Assembly: GCA_035502855.1 (NCBI GenBank)
Contig: DATJTX010000016.1
Span: 62,001-126,000 of the forward strand
Direction of reading: 5' to 3'
DNA: 64,000 nt
DNA from: Candidatus Baltobacteraceae bacterium
GTDB taxonomy: Bacteria; Vulcanimicrobiota; Vulcanimicrobiia; Vulcanimicrobiales; Vulcanimicrobiaceae
A program made the position numbers and the translations under genes. Of the stretch, positions 42,119 through 50,051 are shown one piece after another; within the stretch, counting starts at the first letter, position 1; each line of letters opens with the position of its first letter. Under the pieces are notes generated by a model. The model saw only the letters and a list, made by a program, of their open reading frames with translations. It was not told the DNA's origin and searched no databases.

Positions 42119-44524
42119 ATGCGAAAATCGTACAGGATTCTGGCGGGGTCTCTGGTCCTGGCGATGTCGGTTTCCGCTTGCGGCGGACACTCATCGCTTC
42201 CGGGAACCGGCCCTGCCGGCTCTACTCTCGGTACTCAGTCCGTCGGTCAAGCGTCCGCTTCGGCGCCGATGATTTCGATTCCGAAGACGTATGGATCACT
42301 TGCGTACACCGATCTCGGTCGGCGTGCGGCCACCGCCCCCGTCAGCGTTGCGATTCTGCTGCGATACAACAACCAAAGCGCGCTCGATCAATTCGTCGCA
42401 AGCGCGAGCGGACCGCACGGATCGCATCAGTTCCTTACGCCGGCCGAGTTCAACAGCGAATTCGCGCCGACGGTTCAGCAGGAACAAGCGGTTATAACCG
42501 CACTGCAAAACGCCGGCTTCACGATTACGCACACGTATGCGAATCGTACGATGGTCGACGCGAGCGCGCCTAGCTCGGTCGTCGAGAAATTCTTCTCGAC
42601 CCAGATGCACACGGTTTCACAAGGCAAATACGGGCAGCGCTTTGCGAACCTGACCGCCGCAACCGTTCCCTCGTCGATCGCGCAGTACGTCAACACGGCG
42701 TCGCTGAGCGACGTCGTAATCGCGGAAACGAAAGTCGCGCAAGACGGCGGAGCGATCAACCAATCCCCGAGCGCACCGGGACTAAAGCCCATGGGCGGCA
42801 CGCCGGCTGGTCAGGAAGCGCCGGCGACGATGCGCACGTTGGCCACCGGCTGCACCGGTCAACTCCTGCTCAACCCGGGCTTCGAATCGGGTGACGTCGA
42901 CTGGACCTCGACGGCCGACGTGATTACCGACGATCCCTCGTACGCGTACCAAGGCGATTGGTTCGCCTGGCTGGACGGCTACGACGAGGCCGAGACCGAC
43001 ACGCTCTCGCAGACCGTCTCGATTCCGTCGGGCTGCACTGCGACGCTGACCTATTACCTCTACGTCTCGACGTCGGAGCGCAAAAGCGCCGGTGCGATCG
43101 ACACGATGGCGCTCACGGTGAACGGTACGACCGAGCAGTCGTTCTCGAATAAGACGACCACCGACGGCTACGTGGAGGAGACCGTCAACCTCTCGTCGTT
43201 CGCCGGTTCCAGCGCCAAGATTCTCTGGACGTCGAATCAGACGGGAAGCCGTGAAACGAGCTTCTTCATCGACTCGACCGCGCTGGCGCTCAGCGGCGGG
43301 ACGAGCACCCCAACGCCGTCTCCCTCGCCGACGGCCAGCCCAACCGCGAAGCCGACGGCAACGCCGACGAGCGGGCCAACCGCAACCCCGACCGCGGCCC
43401 CGACGGCAACGCCGACCACCGCACCGACGAGTTCGCCGAGCAGCGGGTGTAACGGCGCGGCCGCCGATAGCGGACCGCTCACGAACTCGGATGGCACGCT
43501 GGCTACCGGACTTGCCAAGCCGTTCGACTTCCCGGTTCAGCACGGGTGCAACGGTGCGGGGTACACGGCCGCGATCGTGATCGACGACCCGGTCGACACC
43601 AGCTACGTCGCGACCTATCTCAGCGCGGCCGGCGTAACGCAAACCGGCACCATCACCAATGAAGCCGTCGACGGCGGCGGCAGCGGCGACGATCCGGAAA
43701 CGGATCTCGACGTGCAGACGATCTCCGGTCTTGCGCCGGGCGCGAACATCATCGTGTACGACGAAGGCTCGCTCTCGGATCAAAACATCGAAGACGCCTA
43801 CAATCAGGTGCTCAGCGATGGTAAGGCGAGCGCGGTGAACTCCTCGTTCGGCGGCTGCGAATCGAGCGATACGTCGTTCGAATCCGCCACCAACTCGATC
43901 GCGGAACAAGGCGCTGCCGAAGGCGTCGAGTTCTCGGCCTCGGCCGGCGACACCGGCTCGGACGAATGCGGTTCCGACGACAACGAGAAGGGCGTGAGTT
44001 CACCGGCCGGTGATCCGTACTTCACGTCGGTCGGCGGCATCAACTTCACCGAGAACAGCAGCACCGGCGCACTCGAAACCGTCACGGCGGGCGATGCGTC
44101 CTGCTCGGGCGGTGTCGACGACACGTGCTACGGCGGCGGCGGCGTCTCGACGGTCGTCGCGCTGCCGAGCTGGCAGAGCGGCATCGCGGGTATGATCACC
44201 TCGGGCCGCAATCAACCCGACATCTCGTTGCCGTTCGACTACGTTGCCGTCTACACGGGCGGCGCGTGGGGCGAATACCTCGGTACGTCGTGGTCTTCAC
44301 CGGCATCGGTGGCATTGTTCATCGAAGCCGACGAACTCCACGCGAGTAAGCTCGGATGGCTCAACTCGACGCTGTACAGCCTGTTCTCATCGACCGGCTA
44401 CAGCGACTACTACACGCCCTGCACCTCCGGCGACAATATCGCGTACTCGTGCAGCGCCACCGAGTACAACCAAGCCGCGGGGATCGGCGCACCAAAGGGC
44501 TGGGCCCTGGCGAACGCGTTGTAA
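42119..44524 (+). CDS. Modular sedolisin (S53) peptidase lipoprotein with pro-domain and lectin-like insert
   Basis: An 801-aa exported protein. Residues 1-21 form a lipoprotein-type signal (SVSAC). About 55-205 is a pro-kumamolisin activation domain (FLTPAEFNSEFAPT, VVEKFFSTQMH). About 243-393 is an inserted jelly-roll, carbohydrate-binding-like domain (LLLNPGFESGDVDW). Residues 394-442 are a Thr/Pro/Ala linker. The peptidase domain (about 444-801) keeps Glu527 and Asp531 (PETDLD), the oxyanion Asp611 (SASAGD) and the nucleophile Ser724 (GTSWSSP). Sedolisins are acid-active secreted proteases. The C-terminal calcium site is not obvious. The gene stands alone and ends at a strong terminator. 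Confidence 0.92.
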   Translation: MRKSYRILAGSLVLAMSVSACGGHSSLPGTGPAGSTLGTQSVGQASASAPMISIPKTYGSLAYTDLGRRAATAPVSVAILLRYNNQSALDQFVASASGPHGSHQFLTPAEFNSEFAPTVQQEQAVITALQNAGFTITHTYANRTMVDASAPSSVVEKFFSTQMHTVSQGKYGQRFANLTAATVPSSIAQYVNTASLSDVVIAETKVAQDGGAINQSPSAPGLKPMGGTPAGQEAPATMRTLATGCTGQLLLNPGFESGDVDWTSTADVITDDPSYAYQGDWFAWLDGYDEAETDTLSQTVSIPSGCTATLTYYLYVSTSERKSAGAIDTMALTVNGTTEQSFSNKTTTDGYVEETVNLSSFAGSSAKILWTSNQTGSRETSFFIDSTALALSGGTSTPTPSPSPTASPTAKPTATPTSGPTATPTAAPTATPTTAPTSSPSSGCNGAAADSGPLTNSDGTLATGLAKPFDFPVQHGCNGAGYTAAIVIDDPVDTSYVATYLSAAGVTQTGTITNEAVDGGGSGDDPETDLDVQTISGLAPGANIIVYDEGSLSDQNIEDAYNQVLSDGKASAVNSSFGGCESSDTSFESATNSIAEQGAAEGVEFSASAGDTGSDECGSDDNEKGVSSPAGDPYFTSVGGINFTENSSTGALETVTAGDASCSGGVDDTCYGGGGVSTVVALPSWQSGIAGMITSGRNQPDISLPFDYVAVYTGGAWGEYLGTSWSSPASVALFIEADELHASKLGWLNSTLYSLFSSTGYSDYYTPCTSGDNIAYSCSATEYNQAAGIGAPKGWALANAL

Positions 44525-44623
44525 TGTTCGCCCTGGTGTCGTCGCCGGGAGGCTCATGGTCGCTCTTGATCACGTCGCCTCCCGGCGCCTAACCAGAACG
44601 AAAATTCCCGAGGTTCGCGCGTT

Positions 44624-44654
44624 AAAAGGGCCGGCAGAAATGCCGGCCCTTTTT
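44624..44654 (+). terminator. Rho-independent terminator behind the sedolisin gene
   Basis: A ten-base perfect stem AGGGCCGGCA / TGCCGGCCCT (44627-44636 and 44641-44650) with a GAAA tetraloop, preceded by AAA and followed by TTTT. It is the clearest intrinsic terminator in the window. Confidence 0.95.
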
Positions 44655-44685
44655 CTGTGTCTCGTGACGCGATGAGAACCGGCGC

Positions 44686-45063
44686 TTACTGCCAGTAGTA
44701 GTTGTCGCTACCTTTCATCAGCGTCTTGCTCGTTGGATATCCGGGTCCGATCTCGACCTTCGCGGTCGTGTCATAAATCTTCTTGCCTTGATCGTTCATG
44801 ACGTCACCGCGAACGTAATACGTATTGCCTTCGATCAACTCTTGGGTGAACGACTTGCCGGGCTCCATCCAGCCGCCCGCGATCATCTTGCGAATGCCGA
44901 ACGTTTCCGTTTTGTACCACGTTACCCATGTCTTCGTGTTGATTTTGCTGTAGACCACGTACTTCATCCGGTCGCCGGGCTTTGCCGACACGGTTTGCGT
45001 AACGGTCAGGGAGGTGAGCATCATGGTCGCTAGAGCTATAAACAAAAAAGAGCGTCGCTTCAT
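44686..45063 (-). CDS. Small exported protein of unknown function
   Basis: A 125-aa protein with a signal peptide (MKRRSFLFIALATMMLTSLTVTQTVSA) and a mature beta-rich domain of about 98 residues, rich in Lys, Tyr, Thr and Trp (KTWVTWYKTETFGIRKMIAGG). It has no cysteine. A perfect GAGGAGG lies upstream of the ATG at 45063. Its lower GC content and lysine richness set it apart from most neighbours. It is transcribed toward the sedolisin terminator. No family recognised. Confidence 0.7.
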   Translation of the reverse strand: MKRRSFLFIALATMMLTSLTVTQTVSAKPGDRMKYVVYSKINTKTWVTWYKTETFGIRKMIAGGWMEPGKSFTQELIEGNTYYVRGDVMNDQGKKIYDTTAKVEIGPGYPTSKTLMKGSDNYYWQ

Positions 45064-45116
45064 CGTTAGTCCTCCTCACGTCGACTAGCGACGGAGCGCC
45101 CGCTGAATCCTTTACA

Positions 45117-45451
45117 GCGAAGCAGCCACGGCGAGGCCCCGCGGCGGCATATCATCCTGCGCCGGAAGCGTTCCCGTGTTCGCAACCTGCGCGATCAACG
45201 CGGCAATGCGGCGCGAGCTGTGTTTTGGCGCGACCAATTCCTGATTGCGTCGAATCTCGTCGAGCCGGTGCGGCGTGCGAATCATCGCGCGCACCGCGCG
45301 CACGACCTCGGCGGCGCTATGGATGGCGATCGCGCCCAGGCCGTTGTGCCGGACGAACTCGACGTTGCCGCGCTCCTGTCCGGGCACGTAGTCGTAGACG
45401 ACCATTGGAAGCTGGGCGGCGTTGGCCTCGGCAATGGACCCGGGCCCGGCT
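45117..45451 (-). repeat. Direct repeat, block 1 left copy
   Basis: 335 bases matching 53370-53704 with 11 mismatches counted by hand (96.7 percent). Same orientation as the right copy; the distance between copies is 8253 bases. Confidence 0.95.
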
Positions 45452-45705
45452 GTGGATGGATCGGCTGACCCAGGAGCCGCAGCCGGTTAGGCGAGATACC
45501 GCGCGAGAGGGCGCGTTCGTAGACTTCGCGCGCCGGCACGACGACCGCGTCGGCATCGGGCATGAGCCAGGACTCGTGGACCTTCCCGAGATCCGTGATG
45601 ACGGTCACGATCGGCACGTGTTCCAGCTGCGCATCGGCTCGCGCGCGCAGCGCGGCGTGATTGAGAAGCGGATGGACCGAGACGATCACGTCCGGTCCAT
45701 AGCTC
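45452..45705 (-). repeat. Direct repeat, block 2 left copy
   Basis: 254 bases matching 54003-54256 with 3 mismatches counted by hand (98.8 percent). Immediately adjacent to block 1 here, but separated from it by 298 bases in the intact gene. Similarity stops abruptly after TAGCTC. Confidence 0.95.
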
Positions 45706-45722
45706 TCGGAGCGGCGATCACG

Positions 45723-46097
45723 TTAGGTCGTCGACCCGTGCGCCCCCGGATTCCCTGCAAACGCCATCGAGAGCGCGAGAAGCAGCGCGAGCACGCCCAT
45801 GACCGGCCCCCACCACTGCATTGGAATCCAGAAGAGCGAATGCGTCCGGCGAAGTACGACCTGCGAGCCGTCGCTGGGATCGACGAGCACACGTCCCGGC
45901 TCTGAATTCCACCTGACGCCCAGTATCCACACCAGGTATGCACCGATCGCGCCGCCGACGGCAACGCCAACGGCGCTTGCTATCGGCGAAATCATGGCAC
46001 CGATCACGGCGCACACGAAGACGAGGACGAGCGGGATGAGAACCGCGAGAAATCCCCAGCCGCGCCAGATGATGAAAAACATGGTCTCAGCATACAC
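45723..46097 (-). CDS. Small tryptophan-rich membrane protein
   Basis: A 124-aa protein with three predicted helices (about 7-30, 32-60, 95-113). Between helices two and three lies a soluble stretch (NSEPGRVLVDPSDGSQVVLRRTHSLFW) followed by IPMQWWGPVMG. The GTG at 46097 is three bases after the previous stop; ATG at 46082 is a good alternative. It is the last gene of the island operon. The pattern R-R-T-H-S-L-F-x-I-P-x-x-x-W is seen in small uncharacterised membrane proteins; no function is known. Confidence 0.7.
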   Translation of the reverse strand: MYAETMFFIIWRGWGFLAVLIPLVLVFVCAVIGAMISPIASAVGVAVGGAIGAYLVWILGVRWNSEPGRVLVDPSDGSQVVLRRTHSLFWIPMQWWGPVMGVLALLLALSMAFAGNPGAHGSTT

Positions 46098-46100
46098 CTT

Positions 46101-46586
46101 TCAGCAAGCGTTTTCGATTTGAACGCGTCCTATGCGCGCGAAGGGAATATATCTCTGGTTTTTTCGACCGCCCGGCGTTTCTTCGGACATATAGACGCCG
46201 CTCGTAACGACGCGCCGCACGCTGCACGCGCCGCACCACGTTTTGCCGGAGGTGTCGAAAACATCGAGCGCGCCGGTACGCGATACGAAAAACGAATCCC
46301 AGCTCGAGATTGCGGGAGGGTCGAGTCCGAAGCGCCGCAGCCAAGCGCTTTGCTCGGAAATCGTCCAGCGCCCGCGCTCGGTTGCTAGAAAAGAGCGAAT
46401 CTGCGCGACCGGCACGATCTCCGGCCAGTCGCAATCCGCCTCATTCGTGCCGTTGTCGAGTAACGTGACGGCCAGCGGCGTTGCCGCGACGATCTGCACG
46501 TTCGTCATCGTTCCGCAGCACGCGGTCGAGAGGTTGCCGGCGCTCCCGGCACGCAGCGACGCCGACAGCACGACCGCAAGGATCAT
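46101..46586 (-). CDS. Exported cysteine-containing protein of unknown function
   Basis: A 161-aa protein whose ATG overlaps the stop of the CHASE2-TIR gene (ATGA); the GAGGAGG ribosome site lies in the last codons of that gene. It has a short signal-like N-terminus and six cysteines (23, 24, 52, 118, 121, 161), including a WCGAC pair of thioredoxin-like spacing at 117-121. The C-terminal half is strand-rich (VRRVVTSGVYMSEE, RYIPFARIGRVQIE). Tight coupling suggests that it acts with the receptor, for example as an outer ligand-binding or redox-sensing partner. No family recognised. Confidence 0.65.
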   Translation of the reverse strand: MILAVVLSASLRAGSAGNLSTACCGTMTNVQIVAATPLAVTLLDNGTNEADCDWPEIVPVAQIRSFLATERGRWTISEQSAWLRRFGLDPPAISSWDSFFVSRTGALDVFDTSGKTWCGACSVRRVVTSGVYMSEETPGGRKNQRYIPFARIGRVQIENAC

Positions 46587-48337
46587 ACGCTAACCTCCTC
46601 ATCCGCGCGCGTGAGGCGCCGGACGATATCGGCGATGATGTCATCTAATTTATCGGGGCCGACTGCGTTGACACGCTGGAATTCCTGCGGAATGTTGGGC
46701 GCCCCGATCATGATGGGGCGCAGAAACGATGGATCGCCGGTCTCTATCCAACGTTTGTACGCGCACGTCAACTCGTGATAGCAATACCCTTTCTCCCCCT
46801 GCTTGAAATAGCTGTCGGAGTATATCGCTATGACAAAACGGCTGTTCATGACGTCGCGCGTGAGTTGCGGGAGCCAATCGATTCCCGACTCGAGACTGTC
46901 CCAGTCTTTATCGAAGAAGACGTTGAGTTTCCGGTTCGGCAGCGTCACCTTGTCGAGCGGGACCTTGATGTGGCTGTAAACCCAGTCGATGTCGGCGTGT
47001 GCATAGCTCAGGAAAACATCCCAATCGCGTTTGGCTCGCGGGTCGTCTTCCCACGTCGGAACTTGACTCGCCCGGACTCCCGAAAGTACGGCACTCAGAA
47101 GAATCCCCGCATACGCGAGCGAGACTTGCGGATAGACCGCCGGCGGGCTCAAGACGTCGATCGAGATCTTCCCCGCGACGAACAATGCAAGCGCCGTCAC
47201 CATCAGTCCAAGCGTTGCACTTATCGCAGGCAGCAGATAGCGCGCTCCCCGCAGACGGAAACGGCGCAGCAGCAGAAAGAACGCCGCGGTGGCGAACGCG
47301 GTCACGAGCGAGCAGAGCACGACGAAGACGAGAAGCCCGCTCTCGAGTGGTTTCACCTGGTATCCGGCGCCACCAATCATATCGCTTAGCGCCCAAGCCA
47401 AAAGCATAGGTCCTGGAACATCGACAAAGCCCGGTCCATGCAGCTGATTCAGCGATTCGATCACATTCGCTGTCGCCGCCGTATTCAGATGTTGAAACGG
47501 AAGGTCGTTTTCGAACGTCCCGACGATGATGTACGCACCGGGATTCTCGCGCAGACCGGCCGGCAGGGCGCGATCGGAGTCATGGACCGTATAGAATTGC
47601 GCGTTCGCCGGGCCGTTCGGTTTGGCATAATCGTCCTTCGACCAGTCACCGATCGAAACAAAGAGATTGCCCGTATCGCACGGGGTGCTCGTATCATGGC
47701 CTTGCCGCAGCACGTCCATCATCGACCAGACGTCCCAAGACGCCGCATCGCTCGATGGCGGAAATTCCGCGCCCGAGTAGCAGTGCCGATAGAAGACGAC
47801 ACCCGAATCGTGCGCGCCGAAGCGCGTATGAGCCGCGCCGGAAAGCGTCGCGTAGATCGGTCCGTCGTCCGCTTCCCGCCCCGTAGGAGCACCGGTCAGG
47901 TCGTCGGTTTGCAACAGCTCGACTGCATAAAGCTGCCAACCGTCCTTTCTGAGCCGCGAGAGCGCGTTGACAAGTCCCGTGCGAGCTTGCAGTGCCTGCC
48001 CTTCGCACGGCTCGCACGGCAGGAAGTGCAGGTCGAGAATCAGACGCCGCTCGTTCGGGTGCAGACCGTCGAGGCGCGTGAGGAGCATGGCGAGGCTGCG
48101 CTGATTTGCCGGGCGGTTTCCTGCGATATAGCTTCCCAGATCGACGAGCGTGATCTGCGGGCTGAGTCGCGATTGCAGCACGCTGTAACGCGCGGCGAGC
48201 TGCATATCCAATCCGTGCCAGGGGAACCACCAATAGGCAGCGATCATCAGCACCGCATAAATGAGGCACAGCACCACCGTCTGGCGTATCCATCGCGGAA
48301 TGAGCCGCCAGCGGTTGATCGCTCGCTTCATCGACAA
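46583..48337 (-). CDS. CHASE2-TIR transmembrane receptor
   Basis: A 584-aa protein. Helix 1 is at about 20-38. Residues 42-330 form an extracytoplasmic CHASE2-like sensor (SPQITLVDLGSYIAGNR, RRLILDLHFLP, GAYIIVGTFENDLPFQHLNT). Three more helices follow (about 332-353, 367-388, 400-420). Residues 438-575 form a cytoplasmic TIR domain (WDVFLSYAHADIDW, KLNVFFDKDWDSLESGIDWLPQL, FVIAIYSDSYF) whose catalytic Glu522 is kept in YCYHE. TIR domains with this Glu often cleave NAD or make cyclic ADP-ribose signals, as in Thoeris and related defence systems. CHASE2 is normally joined to cyclases or kinases, so a TIR output is striking. The NADase role is inference. Confidence 0.85.
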   Translation of the reverse strand: MSMKRAINRWRLIPRWIRQTVVLCLIYAVLMIAAYWWFPWHGLDMQLAARYSVLQSRLSPQITLVDLGSYIAGNRPANQRSLAMLLTRLDGLHPNERRLILDLHFLPCEPCEGQALQARTGLVNALSRLRKDGWQLYAVELLQTDDLTGAPTGREADDGPIYATLSGAAHTRFGAHDSGVVFYRHCYSGAEFPPSSDAASWDVWSMMDVLRQGHDTSTPCDTGNLFVSIGDWSKDDYAKPNGPANAQFYTVHDSDRALPAGLRENPGAYIIVGTFENDLPFQHLNTAATANVIESLNQLHGPGFVDVPGPMLLAWALSDMIGGAGYQVKPLESGLLVFVVLCSLVTAFATAAFFLLLRRFRLRGARYLLPAISATLGLMVTALALFVAGKISIDVLSPPAVYPQVSLAYAGILLSAVLSGVRASQVPTWEDDPRAKRDWDVFLSYAHADIDWVYSHIKVPLDKVTLPNRKLNVFFDKDWDSLESGIDWLPQLTRDVMNSRFVIAIYSDSYFKQGEKGYCYHELTCAYKRWIETGDPSFLRPIMIGAPNIPQEFQRVNAVGPDKLDDIIADIVRRLTRADEEVSV

Positions 48338-48346
48338 CCGGAGTGC

Positions 48347-50029
48347 CTAGTTATCGAAGGTCACGTTCGCGCGATTCACGACGTTGAGCAGCTCTTGGAA
48401 CATCGTCGTGACTTGCGCGGCAACCTTCGGGCCGGCGCTGCTGGATACGTCTTTGATATCGCCGTTGGCTTTATAGGTCACGTTGATGCTTCCGAGTCCG
48501 GTGACGGCGATGACCGTTGGATGGCCGTCCGCGTCGTACGCGAACGTCATTACGTGCGCTCCACTCGTAATCGAAGCGATCTGCCCCTTGTCGTCGTAGG
48601 TAAGCGCCAGGTCGTGACCATCGCTGTCGAGCGCATGCGTGACGTTGCCCTTGGAGTCGTACGTGAATTTAGACCACGTCGTCTTCTTTCCAATCGTGTC
48701 GGCGACGTAGCTTGGCTTACCCGTCTCGGGATCGTATTGCAATGCAACCTTCTCGTACGGGGTCTGCTTCATGACGACGCGTTCCAGCGAGTCGTAGGCA
48801 AAGGCCGACCAACCATCTGCCGTCGTAATCTTTAGCGGATACCCCGCAGCGTCGTAGATCGTGTCCTTCCAATCGCCGTCGGTGTTTTCGTAGAGCTCGT
48901 GGAGCTGGAGTGGTTCGGTCGTGCCAAGATACGTGTACCGATCCAGCTGCTGCGATTTGGCGCCGTCTTGCCCGGTCGTCGTAACGACCGCGGTCTGCAC
49001 GCTGTTTCCGCCGCGCACCGTTTGAAAGTACTTATATTGGCTCAAAACGCCGTCACTCGTCTTGACGCTCTTGACGTTCTCGAGCTGGTCGTACGGGTAG
49101 TAGGCGATGGCATAACTCGTGCCCCCTCCCGGCGTCCCCGAAACCTTGACGGCAACGAGATTGTGCCGTCCGTCGTACGTGTAGTCGTACACGTGGCCGT
49201 CTACGTCGACGGCGTGAACGAGATCCTTGCCGCTATAGCTGTATTGCGCCGTTTTGCCGGACGCTTCGGTTACCGACGCCACAAAGCCGTTCGCGTCCAC
49301 GTGGAAGATCAAGCGATCTCCCTTGCTGTTGTCGATCTCCGTGAGATGCCCATTCGCATCGTAGGTATACGAAACGGAATTACCGTTCGAATCCTCGGCT
49401 CGCACCAGGTGCCCGGAAGGATCGAAGAGCTGCGTTTTTCCGTCTGGCGTATCGCGGCGGTAGCCATCGGCGGTGCGTGTGACGATCTGTGTTGAAAACC
49501 GGCCGCTGAAGAATCGCTCGCCGACTGGTAGAACCAGCGGCGCGATGAGATTCCGCTCGCGATAGTACTCCCATTGCTTCTCGAGATAGTCTCCCTGCAA
49601 CGAAGACTCGTACTTGCGCTTCGCATCGTCACTCGAGAAAGCACCGCTCTTGGTCGCCGCGTCCATCACCTCGGCGACGATCGTGTCCTGGGTTCTCAAA
49701 GGAACGTCCCGCGGCGCGAAATGATTGTCCGCGCCGCCGCCGTACTCATGGACGACGAGCGACCCATCGGCTTGCACGCGCAAGTTCACTTCGAAGTCGG
49801 CGCCCCAGCCCTCGCCGAACATACCGGTGAAGTCGGTCTTGCTGTTGTACACGCGCTCGACCTGCGTGTCGAGGGATCCGACCGCATAATCGTCGGTGTC
49901 CGTGTACGCGATGAAAAAATTTCCGTTTTTCAAGCTGACGTTCGCGCTCGCGTTTTCGACCCCGAGCACGAACATGCCCACGCAAGCGACAATCGTAAGG
50001 CAATGTCTCTGCTTCCCCGCGATGCCCAT
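48347..50029 (-). CDS. Exported RHS/YD-repeat protein without toxin domain
   Basis: A 560-aa protein with a signal peptide (KQRHCLTIVACVGMFVLG ... ASA). Residues of about 30-175 form an N-terminal domain with SLDTQVERVYNSKTDFTGMFGEGWG, the common opening of RHS/DUF6531-type shells. It is followed by about ten YD repeats (LVRAEDSNGNSVSYTYDANGH, VDGHVYDYTYDGRHNL, WSAFAYDSLERVV, KFTYDSKGNVTHALD, LALTYDDKGQIASI). It lacks the RHS core-autocleavage motif and any C-terminal toxin. The ATG at 50029 follows GAGGAGA. It is separated by 9 bases from the CHASE2-TIR gene and by 22 from the TPR gene. It could be a surface ligand for the sensor. Confidence 0.82.
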   Translation of the reverse strand: MGIAGKQRHCLTIVACVGMFVLGVENASANVSLKNGNFFIAYTDTDDYAVGSLDTQVERVYNSKTDFTGMFGEGWGADFEVNLRVQADGSLVVHEYGGGADNHFAPRDVPLRTQDTIVAEVMDAATKSGAFSSDDAKRKYESSLQGDYLEKQWEYYRERNLIAPLVLPVGERFFSGRFSTQIVTRTADGYRRDTPDGKTQLFDPSGHLVRAEDSNGNSVSYTYDANGHLTEIDNSKGDRLIFHVDANGFVASVTEASGKTAQYSYSGKDLVHAVDVDGHVYDYTYDGRHNLVAVKVSGTPGGGTSYAIAYYPYDQLENVKSVKTSDGVLSQYKYFQTVRGGNSVQTAVVTTTGQDGAKSQQLDRYTYLGTTEPLQLHELYENTDGDWKDTIYDAAGYPLKITTADGWSAFAYDSLERVVMKQTPYEKVALQYDPETGKPSYVADTIGKKTTWSKFTYDSKGNVTHALDSDGHDLALTYDDKGQIASITSGAHVMTFAYDADGHPTVIAVTGLGSINVTYKANGDIKDVSSSAGPKVAAQVTTMFQELLNVVNRANVTFDN

Positions 50030-50051
50030 GAACCGGTCTCCTCTCACGTTG

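Larger units (their letters stand above)
45112..45705 (-). pseudogene. Truncated, internally deleted copy of the glycosyltransferase gene
   Basis: Reads as the last part of the intact GT28-type gene at 53365-54561. Frames present: the C-terminal 97 residues (45112-45405, from MVVYDYVPGQERGN) and an earlier piece (DVIVSVHPLLNHAALRARAD to RLLGQPIHP). The first about 100 codons are missing. A 298-base segment (53705-54002 of the intact copy) is deleted between 45451 and 45452, which shifts the frame and removes the UDP-sugar-binding core. Aligned by hand, the two blocks show 11 mismatches in 335 and 3 in 254 bases, with no other gap. It cannot encode a working enzyme. Confidence 0.9.

Noticed and set aside
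43297-43440. Short-period repeat of CCGACG-like units
   Set aside because: Considered as a microsatellite or CRISPR-like array, but it encodes the Thr/Pro/Ala linker of the sedolisin in frame and has no spacers.
46101-46586. Reading of the 161-aa protein as an immunity protein for the RHS protein
   Set aside because: The RHS protein has no toxin tip, and the 161-aa gene is coupled to the CHASE2-TIR gene, not to the RHS gene.
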